DNA from: an uncultured Spirochaetales bacterium
GTDB lineage: Bacteria > Spirochaetota > Spirochaetia > Sphaerochaetales > Sphaerochaetaceae
Length of the DNA: 5,531 nt
Assembly (NCBI GenBank): GCA_934276695.1
Contig: CAKQTF010000084.1
Span: 1-5,531, forward strand
Direction: 5' to 3'
Under the pieces are notes generated by a model that was not told where the DNA came from, searched no databases, and saw only the letters and a list, made by a program, of their open reading frames with translations. This document shows positions 1-5,316 of this stretch, in pieces. Position 1 is the first letter of the stretch. Each line of letters begins with the position of its first letter. The position numbers and the translations under genes are program-made.

Positions 1-1
1 G

Positions 2-631
2 CCTATAACGCTTCTGATCACGCTTTCACTTGCGCTTCTTGCAGATAAGAAGAGAAGGCTGAGCGGTGTCTATGAGACTCTCTTCACACTGCCGATGTCA
101 GTATCCATGTCAGCAGCGTGTATGATATTCAAGTCGATGCTCAGCCCTAGCGTTGGGTTCATCAACAGCTTCTTCGGGATAAAATGCGGATGGTTCGAAA
201 GCACAGAGACAGCACTGGCATCATGCATAATGCTCACTGTGTGGATGGGGATAGGCTTTGACTTCCTGCTGATGCTGTCGGCACTCAGGGGAATCCCGAA
301 GCATATAATGGAAGCGACACGCGTGGATGGGATAAGCATCTGGAGGCGTATCTTCTGCGTTCAGATCCCGCTGATCTCTCCTACGATATTCTATGTGTTC
401 TGTACAAATCTTGTCCTGTCGATGATGACATCAGCTCCTATGATCATAATAATGGGCATAAGTGCAGAATCCGGAGCTACAAATACTCTGATGAGCATGA
501 TGTACCAGTCAGGATTCTCAAGCTCTGACTATGGCCTTGCTGCTGTGCTTAGCTTAACAGCATTTGCCCTTACGCTTGGCTTCACAATCCTCTCGTTCGT
601 ATTCGAAAAGAAAAAGGTCCATTACCAATGA
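2..631 (+). CDS. ABC sugar transporter permease, MalF/UgpA type (5' partial)
   Basis: This is the C-terminal 209 residues of an inner-membrane permease of a carbohydrate-uptake ABC transporter (binding-protein-dependent transport family, BPD_transp_1). The reading frame is open from position 2 and matches the family well upstream of the first ATG at 95, so the gene starts outside the window. The segment ADKKRRLSG followed by YETLFTLP is typical of the cytoplasmic loop and next helix of MalF/UgpA proteins. The EAA loop, which docks on the ATPase subunit, begins at nucleotide 311 with EATRVDG and ends in a conserved proline (QIPLISP). Hydrophobic helices lie on both sides, and the protein ends in a basic tail (FEKKKVHYQ). 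Its stop overlaps the start of the next permease as ATGA (628-631), so the two are probably translationally coupled and form a heterodimeric pore. The substrate cannot be read from this part. Confidence 0.93.
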   Translation, partial: PITLLITLSLALLADKKRRLSGVYETLFTLPMSVSMSAACMIFKSMLSPSVGFINSFFGIKCGWFESTETALASCIMLTVWMGIGFDFLLMLSALRGIPKHIMEATRVDGISIWRRIFCVQIPLISPTIFYVFCTNLVLSMMTSAPMIIIMGISAESGATNTLMSMMYQSGFSSSDYGLAAVLSLTAFALTLGFTILSFVFEKKKVHYQ

Positions 632-1464
632 TGAAACGCAAGACTAGGTCTTTAATAGAGGATACAGTTGTATCCGTAATAGCAATAGCAATAGGGCTTG
701 TAATAATATTCCCAGTCATCTACTGTGTCTGCGGAGCATTCAAGACGCCATCGGAATTCCTGACCCCGGGTCTGTTTCCTGAGAGCTTCTCCAATCTTGA
801 TAATTTCAGGGAAGCACTTGCCAAAGGCAATCTGCTGCGCTATACAGTGAACTCTCTGATCATTGCCTTCTTCGGGACATCGATAAGGCTAATCATATCC
901 ATTCTTGCGGCTTACTGCTTCACTTATTATGATTTCAGGGGAAAGAATGCAGTTTTCTTCCTGATCCTCGGTACGATGATGATCCCTGGTGACGTGCTTC
1001 TTTCCACTAACTACCTCACAATCTCAAAGCTTCATCTTCTCAATACTTATCTTGGTGTGATGGCTGTGTCATTCGTATCAGCATCGCAGATGTTCATGCT
1101 CCGCCAGCGCTTCAAGTCAGTGCCGAAGGATATGAGAGAGGCCTCCCAGATAGATGGATACGGTGATTTCTGGTACATGTGGAGAGTCCTGCTTCCGATC
1201 TGCCGCCCTGTTCTGACAACACTGTTCGTTCAGAGCTTCATTAATCTATGGAATGCATATCTCTGGCCTCTGATAATAACAGCATCATCCCCTGATATGC
1301 GTACGATAATGGTCGGGATCACAAAGCTCAACTCCTGGGAGGATGAGAATTACCAGCTTGTCCTTGCAGGTGTATGCATATCTCTGATTCCTTCTCTTGT
1401 GCTGTTTTTGATGATGAGGCGCAATATGAGGAAGGGCGGAATGGAAGGATCCCTTGTGGGATGA
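628..1464 (+). CDS. ABC sugar transporter permease, MalG/UgpE type
   Basis: This is the second inner-membrane permease of the transporter, at 278 residues a normal length for the MalG/UgpE group (CUT1 family). About six membrane helices can be seen, at roughly residues 13-36, 72-96, 108-128, 142-162, 198-218 and 246-264. The EAA motif is at residues 171-190 (EASQIDG to LLP), preceded by the family-typical RFKSVPKDMR. The N-terminus is short and basic before helix 1, as usual for MalG-type partners. The start at 628 overlaps the preceding stop; a second ATG follows immediately at 631, so the true start could be either. There is only a weak A-rich, AAGG-containing ribosome site upstream, which fits coupled translation. 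It pairs with the upstream permease and should receive substrate from the binding protein encoded next. No ATPase gene is in the window; CUT1 systems often share one encoded elsewhere. Confidence 0.95.
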   Translation: MMKRKTRSLIEDTVVSVIAIAIGLVIIFPVIYCVCGAFKTPSEFLTPGLFPESFSNLDNFREALAKGNLLRYTVNSLIIAFFGTSIRLIISILAAYCFTYYDFRGKNAVFFLILGTMMIPGDVLLSTNYLTISKLHLLNTYLGVMAVSFVSASQMFMLRQRFKSVPKDMREASQIDGYGDFWYMWRVLLPICRPVLTTLFVQSFINLWNAYLWPLIITASSPDMRTIMVGITKLNSWEDENYQLVLAGVCISLIPSLVLFLMMRRNMRKGGMEGSLVG

Positions 1465-1478
1465 TTTTTAGGAACCAG

Positions 1479-1498
1479 TTATTTGGAATGCCAAATAG
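1479..1498 (+). promoter_or_regulatory. Hairpin abutting the Shine-Dalgarno of the binding-protein gene
   Basis: TATTTGG (1480-1486) and CCAAATA (1491-1497) pair perfectly around the tetraloop AATG, with one possible extra U-G pair at 1479/1498. The right arm ends on the first base or two of the AGGAGGA ribosome-binding site, so folding would sit directly beside the site and could partly mask it. No U-run follows, so it is not a terminator. A role in tuning translation or mRNA end stability is inference. Confidence 0.5.
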
Positions 1499-1503
1499 GA
1501 GGA
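1497..1503 (+). promoter_or_regulatory. Strong ribosome-binding site of the binding-protein gene
   Basis: AGGAGGA is a near-perfect Shine-Dalgarno sequence, 6 bases before ATG 1510. It decides the start: an in-frame TTG at 1483 would lie upstream of this site and would add nine residues (MECQIGGHI) in front of a normal signal peptide. It is clearly the strongest ribosome site in the window, which fits the need for excess binding protein over permease. Confidence 0.85.
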
Positions 1504-1509
1504 CATATT

Positions 1510-2853
1510 ATGAAAAGAATAGTTTCTGCATTGGCGCTGTCAGTATTGATCCTGTCAGCAGTATTTGCAAACGGTTCTGCTGAGAAGGCAGCAGTATCTT
1601 CTTCTGCTGAGTTCGGATCACAGCCAGTCACGATAAACTTCTGGCACTGTGCTTCTGATGATGCAGGTGTGTTAATGGACAAATACATTAAGGAGTTCAA
1701 TGAGACAAACCCGTATAAGATCACTGTCAATGCAGTGTACCAGGGACAGTATTCAGATGCTACAACGCTTATGAAGACAATCATATCAGCAGAGAACTAT
1801 AAGGAGCTCCCTGATATAATGCAGCTTGATGCTACAGGCAAGGTCGACTACTACAATTCAGGAAAGGCTTTCACTGTGGATTCTGCAATAAAGGAGTTCA
1901 ATGATGATATCAGAGCTGATTATATGAACGCAGCTCTTGGCAACTGGCAGTTCCAGGGCGCTCAGCTTGGTCTTCCTTTTGCATCATCAACTACAATCAC
2001 ATTCTATAATGCAGATATGCTTAAGGCTGCTGGATGGGATCACTGCCCGGATACATTTGCTGATGTCATAAAGCTCAGGAAGGATATGGAAGCAGCTGGG
2101 ATAACAGCTGCAGCATATGGCACTGTCCCTAATACCCCGACACTTGCAAACTGGCTTGGTCAGATCGGCAGCTATGTGGTGAACAACAGCAATGGTGCTG
2201 ATTCAACAGCAACTAAGCTCGCATGTGTGGACAATGGCGCACTTAAGACATTCCTTACAGAATGGAAGGCAATGTATGATGCAGGTGCTGTTGCAAACCA
2301 GAGTCTTTCTGTGAACCAGTTCATCAATGGCGAGGTTGCAATCGTGACTAACTCCTCATCTAATGTCACAGCAATAATTGAGAAGGTCGGCGGTAAGTTC
2401 GAAGTCGGCGCAAGCACATTCCTGCGTGTGAATGATTCTGCTTCTTATGGCGCGACTGTAGCAGGCTCATGCCTTGTCATGTTTGACTCAGGTGATGCCC
2501 TTAGGAAGAGAGCTACATGGGAATTCATCAAATACCTGACAGGAAAGGATGTCCAGACAGACTTTGCTATTGGAACTGGATACATTCCTTCATGTAAGGC
2601 AGCTGTTGAGACTGAGGCTTATCAGAAGCTCCTGAATGACAACACTATGTATGCTGTAGGTCCTGACCAGCTTGATAAGACACCTGCATCAATGAGAAGC
2701 GTGACTGTAGGACCGTCTGCTGATTTCTATTATGGAATCATGAACGGGGTATCTGATATGCTTAAGAACAACATGTCTGTTGACAGCGCTGTCAAGGCAA
2801 TCTCTGATAACCTTCAGACACTGCTTGACCAGTACGCAAGGAACAATATGTAA
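1510..2853 (+). CDS. Extracellular solute-binding protein of the sugar ABC transporter, UgpB-like (SBP family 1)
   Basis: This 447-residue periplasmic protein captures the substrate and delivers it to the two permeases encoded just upstream. Residues 1-20 form a signal peptide (MKRIV, then a hydrophobic core, then SAVFA), with likely type I cleavage after A20. There is no lipobox cysteine, so the protein is probably free in the periplasm. The mature part shows bacterial solute-binding family 1 features: NFWHCAS near residue 43, a DIMQLD stretch, GLPFASSTTITFYNADMLKAAGW at about 154-176 written here as the LPF...YN..ML..AGW motif, the late lobe motif WEFIKYLTG (337-345), and TGYIPSCKAA (356-365), very like UgpB and its relatives. 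Length is normal for the family. The start at 1510 is set by the AGGAGGA site. Hairpins lie immediately upstream and downstream, suggesting its mRNA segment may be selectively stable. The UgpB resemblance suggests a sugar, polyol or glycerol-phosphate-type ligand but does not name it. Confidence 0.93.
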   Translation: MKRIVSALALSVLILSAVFANGSAEKAAVSSSAEFGSQPVTINFWHCASDDAGVLMDKYIKEFNETNPYKITVNAVYQGQYSDATTLMKTIISAENYKELPDIMQLDATGKVDYYNSGKAFTVDSAIKEFNDDIRADYMNAALGNWQFQGAQLGLPFASSTTITFYNADMLKAAGWDHCPDTFADVIKLRKDMEAAGITAAAYGTVPNTPTLANWLGQIGSYVVNNSNGADSTATKLACVDNGALKTFLTEWKAMYDAGAVANQSLSVNQFINGEVAIVTNSSSNVTAIIEKVGGKFEVGASTFLRVNDSASYGATVAGSCLVMFDSGDALRKRATWEFIKYLTGKDVQTDFAIGTGYIPSCKAAVETEAYQKLLNDNTMYAVGPDQLDKTPASMRSVTVGPSADFYYGIMNGVSDMLKNNMSVDSAVKAISDNLQTLLDQYARNNM

Positions 2854-2862
2854 AATAGCAGA

Positions 2863-2887
2863 CCACGGCATCATGATGGTGCTGTGG
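2863..2887 (+). promoter_or_regulatory. Intercistronic stem-loop after the binding-protein gene
   Basis: An 11-bp stem (CCACGGCATCA at 2863-2873 with TGGTGCTGTGG at 2877-2887) closes a three-base loop TGA. Nine pairs are Watson-Crick and two are G-U wobbles. It starts 9 bases after the binding-protein stop and ends 1 base before the AGAGGT ribosome site of the next gene. No U-run follows, so it is not an intrinsic terminator. In transport operons such as malEFG, a stem-loop after the binding-protein gene protects that mRNA from 3' decay; the same role here is inference. The wobbles favour an RNA rather than a DNA-level function. Confidence 0.6.
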
Positions 2888-2900
2888 CAGAGGTTACTGA

Positions 2901-3815
2901 ATGAATCTATCAACATCAACCAATATCGCAGCATTCTCAGAAGGCAGGAAGAGATATCCTATGCTCTTCTGCATTGAGGAATGCGCTAAGGCAGGCTATA
3001 AGTACCTGGATATCAATTTCTGTGAATGCATGAATCCTGAGTCAAGGATGAGAGATGATGACTGGATGGATTATGTGAAAGAGCTTGCAGAGGCAGGTAA
3101 GAGGCTTGGTGTGGAATACACCCAGTCCCACCTGCCTTATTATGATATCTTCTCTGGCAATAATGATGAGGGGAAGGTGAAGATAATGGAGGAGCTTATC
3201 AGAAGATCCATCATTGCATCTGCTGAGCTCGGGATCAGGTGGACAGTCACACATCCAGGGACTGTGTACAGCGCCGGTCCTGATATGTCTGTCTCTCTTG
3301 AAAGAAATCTCGAATACTATTCAAAGCATGTGCAGACAGCCCGTGAGAATGGCATAGGAATCGCACTGGAGAATGATTTCGAGTATAAGAGCGCACCTTA
3401 CCAGCACATATTCTGCTCATCAGTATATGAGCAGTGCAGCCTGATCGATGCATTCAATGATCCTGAGCATGTCGGTGCATGCTATGATTTCGGTCATGCA
3501 AATCTTGTAGGAGGCTTCCATAGGAAGAACCTGAATATCCTAGGCAGCAGGCTTAAGGCTGTGCATGTGCAGGATAATAAGGGGCTCTCTGATGAGCATC
3601 TGCTTCCATTCCATGGCAACATAGACTGGAAGGAGGCAATGGCGGGGCTTGCTGATATAGACTTTAAGGGAGAGCTCACATATGAGATCCAGGAATGGGG
3701 AAGATTCTATCCTCAGGAACTGAAGGGGATGATGATTGAGTATTCACTCAGAGTCGGCGATGTGCTGCTTTCATATTATGATGAAGCCGTTAAGGCAAAG
3801 GAAGGTAGGAAATGA
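2901..3815 (+). CDS. TIM-barrel sugar-phosphate isomerase/epimerase family protein
   Basis: This 304-residue cytoplasmic enzyme belongs to the xylose-isomerase-like TIM-barrel family (AP endonuclease family 2 fold, as in IolE, IolI and sugar 3-epimerases). Members bind a divalent metal and usually isomerise, epimerise or dehydrate sugars. Visible motifs are QSHLPYYD (H77), VTHPG (H118), ALENDF (E157), YDFGHANL (D196, H199), VHVQDN (H222, D225), LLPFHGNIDW (H238) and LTYEIQ (E262). By family analogy E157, D196, H222 and E262 would be the four metal ligands. The start at 2901 follows AGAGGT with 6-base spacing, and the N-terminus NLSTSTNIAAF leads into the first barrel strand. It lies 47 bases after the binding-protein gene, across a stem-loop, and its stop overlaps the aldolase start. 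It probably converts the imported compound or its phosphate into an aldolase substrate. Family members vary too widely to state the reaction. Confidence 0.88.
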   Translation: MNLSTSTNIAAFSEGRKRYPMLFCIEECAKAGYKYLDINFCECMNPESRMRDDDWMDYVKELAEAGKRLGVEYTQSHLPYYDIFSGNNDEGKVKIMEELIRRSIIASAELGIRWTVTHPGTVYSAGPDMSVSLERNLEYYSKHVQTARENGIGIALENDFEYKSAPYQHIFCSSVYEQCSLIDAFNDPEHVGACYDFGHANLVGGFHRKNLNILGSRLKAVHVQDNKGLSDEHLLPFHGNIDWKEAMAGLADIDFKGELTYEIQEWGRFYPQELKGMMIEYSLRVGDVLLSYYDEAVKAKEGRK

Positions 3816-4591
3816 AGAGACGCATGAACAATATATTCAGGAAGGATGGTAAGGCCTTCATCCTTGCAATGGACCATTCTGCTATGATGCCATCTCCGGA
3901 TCTGGCAGATCCAGGGAAGATTATCTCAGAGGCTGTTGCTGGAGGTGCTGATGGCTTTCTGACCACATACGGGATTGTAAAGAATTTCCAGAAGGAGTTC
4001 GGCAATTCAGGAATCATACTAAGGGCTGATGGCGGGATATCCGCACTCAGAAAGCCTATGGCAGAGATGGATTGCCTGTATTCTGCTGAAGATGCTGTGA
4101 GGGTAGGTGCAGATGCGCTTTTATGCATGGGCTATCCTGGATCACAGACTAATGAGCATACTCTGAAATACCTTGCAGGACTTGCAGCGGATGCTGAGCG
4201 CTTCAATCTTCCTGTCGGTGCTGAAATGCTTCCTTATGGCTTTGAGAGACCGGAAGGCATAGATACGAGGACTGTTGATCTGATGTCATTTGCATGCAGA
4301 CAGGGAGCAGATTTTGGGGCCGACTTCATCAAGGCAGAATTCGTCGGAGGCAGTGAATTCAGGAAAGTCACAGAGAACTGCTATGTTCCTGTGCTTGTCC
4401 TCGGAGGCTCTAAGGCAAAGTCACTTGAGGAGATCTTCACTAATATACATGATGCGATCAGTGCGGGTTCTGCAGGCATCATAATGGGAAGAAACATTGT
4501 AAGACAGCCGAATATTGCTGCTGTATGTGCTGCGATCAATGCAATCGTGCATGATGGTGCATCTGTCGAAGACGCAATGAAGATGGTGTAG
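3812..4591 (+). CDS. Class I aldolase, DeoC/FbaB/LsrF (DhnA-like) family
   Basis: This 259-residue cytoplasmic TIM-barrel enzyme likely cleaves or forms a carbon-carbon bond in a phosphorylated sugar through a Schiff base. The N-terminus carries FILAMDHS (D21, H22), the usual first-strand motif of DhnA/FbaB aldolases. The predicted Schiff-base lysine is K174 in DFIKAEF. VPVLVLGGSKAKS (192-204) and IIMGRNIVRQP (223-233) resemble the two phosphate-binding loops of LsrF and archaeal-type fructose-bisphosphate aldolases. The region GAEMLPYGFERP (136-147) supplies a tyrosine in the place where the family has its acid/base residue; that assignment is tentative. The protein is somewhat shorter than LsrF. 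The start overlaps the isomerase stop as ATGA, with GGAAGG at 3800-3805 as a well-spaced ribosome site. It is the last gene of the operon before a strong stem-loop. A DhnA-type family call is firm; the substrate is unknown. Confidence 0.88.
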   Translation: MKRRMNNIFRKDGKAFILAMDHSAMMPSPDLADPGKIISEAVAGGADGFLTTYGIVKNFQKEFGNSGIILRADGGISALRKPMAEMDCLYSAEDAVRVGADALLCMGYPGSQTNEHTLKYLAGLAADAERFNLPVGAEMLPYGFERPEGIDTRTVDLMSFACRQGADFGADFIKAEFVGGSEFRKVTENCYVPVLVLGGSKAKSLEEIFTNIHDAISAGSAGIIMGRNIVRQPNIAAVCAAINAIVHDGASVEDAMKMV

Positions 4592-4624
4592 AATACTTAT
4601 TCTGCACCTAAGGTTATCTTGTTT

Positions 4625-4677
4625 TGAAAGGAGCTCTCATATTGGGTATGAATCCAATATGAGAGTTATTTCTTTCA
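4625..4677 (+). terminator. Rho-independent-type terminator closing the transporter operon
   Basis: A perfect 12-bp stem (CTCTCATATTGG at 4634-4645 with CCAATATGAGAG at 4654-4665) closes an 8-base loop and extends by a G-U and an A-U pair. It is followed by TTATTTCTTTC, a T-rich but interrupted tail. An outer TGAAAG/CTTTCA pair (4625-4630 with 4672-4677) could lengthen it. It begins 33 bases after the aldolase stop. Near symmetry means it may also stop leftward transcription. Confidence 0.8.
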
Positions 4678-4868
4678 GATTATAGTTTTAATATTAAATG
4701 TGCTAGGCTGCATCTTCTTGAGAGTATTTCCTGTCGCATTCTAGGCAAATCCACATACTTTGGCATTTGCGTCCTTTTCGTGATGGTTGCTCTGAGAATT
4801 CTGGATATCTGGAGCAATTCTTCAGAAACCTTTTACTTGGATAAAAGCATATACTTAAAAATAGATAT
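4678..4868. other. AT-rich intergenic stretch without a supportable gene
   Basis: This stretch between the terminator and the repeat ORF holds no gene I can defend. It contains a small imperfect hairpin at 4745-4770 (GCAAATCCA against TGGCATTTGC, one bulge) followed by GTCCTTTT. On the minus strand an open frame ending in a TAG about 4704-4706 reads RKCQSMWICLECDRKYSQ, which has a C-x6-C-x2-C spacing and looks faintly like a zinc ribbon. TATACT at 4850-4855 could be a -10 element for the next ORF, but no matching -35 is seen. Confidence 0.4.
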
Positions 4869-5171
4869 ATGCATATTGATTATGAAAAAATGCAGAATGT
4901 CCCCAATGTCCCCAATGTCCCCAATGTCCCTAATGTCCCTAATGTCCCTAATGTCCCTAATGTCCCTAATGTCCCTAACTTAAGCAAAAGACAGAAGAAT
5001 ATCCTGGCACAAATTAAGGATAATTCAGTTACAATTAAAGAACTTGCAGAAATGTTAAGCGTTTCTGAAAAAACGATAAAACGTGATATTGCTGATTTAA
5101 AGCAAAAAGAGATATTAACATCTTCTGGAAAAACAAATAATGGAATCTGGATTATTCTAAAGACATTATGA
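4869..5171 (+). CDS. Small NVP-repeat winged helix-turn-helix protein, probably a detached C-terminal fragment
   Basis: This ORF encodes 100 residues. Residues 1-9 (MHIDYEKMQ) are followed by nine exact NVP tripeptides (10-36), then a winged helix-turn-helix: LSKRQKNILAQIK as helix 1, TIKELAEMLSVSEKTIKRDI (55-74) as the helix-turn-helix, and a wing ending in GIWIIL. The wHTH is of the DeoR/Lrp-like type found in many regulators. From recall, NVP repeats leading into LSKRQ and such a wHTH occur at the C-terminus of longer AlbA_2/RecG-like ATP-binding proteins, so this may be a leftover of one. No good ribosome site precedes ATG 4869 or the internal ATG at 4890, and an in-frame stop at 4842 blocks extension upstream. 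Codon use is far more AT-rich than in the operon. DNA binding is plausible; whether it is expressed is uncertain. Confidence 0.6.
   Translation: MHIDYEKMQNVPNVPNVPNVPNVPNVPNVPNVPNVPNLSKRQKNILAQIKDNSVTIKELAEMLSVSEKTIKRDIADLKQKEILTSSGKTNNGIWIILKTL
4896..4976 (+). repeat. 9-bp tandem minisatellite, nine perfect units
   Basis: Nine contiguous 9-base units run without a gap: three copies of AATGTCCCC followed by six copies of AATGTCCCT. Each encodes Asn-Val-Pro in the frame of the ORF starting at 4869. Because the unit is a multiple of three, gain or loss of copies changes the number of NVP tripeptides without shifting the frame. The two blocks differ only by a synonymous third-position base, a pattern expected from recent slippage or unequal exchange. 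Confidence 0.97.
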
Positions 5172-5287
5172 ACGCGTTTTCTCTGCTGTCTTTCTTACTG
5201 GGAGTAATATTATCAATAGGCTAGAGTCTTGCAGTGGATTATGAATATATAAGATTTCTAATATGTGGCGCATACTGATTTTAGATC

Positions 5288-5316
5288 AGAAGAGATAGGC
5301 TTATAAAATCTCTTCT
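5288..5316 (-). terminator. Possible hairpin over the 3' end of the nuclease-like gene
   Basis: AGAAGAGAT (5288-5296) and ATCTCTTCT (5308-5316) form a perfect 9-bp inverted repeat with an 11-base loop that contains the minus-strand stop codon (5301-5303). Read on the minus strand it ends the gene, but only GATCTAAAAT follows, not a clear U-run, so termination is weakly supported. A smaller stem, CTGAT/ATCAG (5275-5289), overlaps its left edge. Confidence 0.35.

Noticed and set aside
95..631. Treating ATG 95 as the start of the first permease
   Set aside because: The frame stays open to position 2 and the upstream residues match permease loop and helix sequence, so the gene is cut by the window edge.
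1483..1509. Upstream TTG start for the binding protein adding nine residues
   Set aside because: The AGGAGGA site lies inside this extension and is ideally spaced for ATG 1510, and the extension would spoil a standard signal peptide.
1465..1509. Riboswitch before the binding-protein gene
   Set aside because: The gap is only 45 bases and holds a single small hairpin, too little for a ligand-binding fold.
1479..1784. Minus-strand ORF of 101 residues, and other antisense ORFs inside the operon genes
   Set aside because: They mirror well-supported genes, show no domains and have no ribosome sites.
2854..2900. Terminator after the binding-protein gene
   Set aside because: The stem is strong but is followed by CAGAGGTTAC, not a U-run, and the enzyme genes continue in the same direction with operon spacing.
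4896..4976. CRISPR array or iteron-type origin
   Set aside because: Units are 9 bases with no spacers, contiguous and coding, and lack nearby replication or Cas genes.
4780..4983. 67-residue plus-strand ORF with MSP/MSL repeats
   Set aside because: It is the repeat read in another frame; the sequence before it shows no known domain and it ends right after the repeats.
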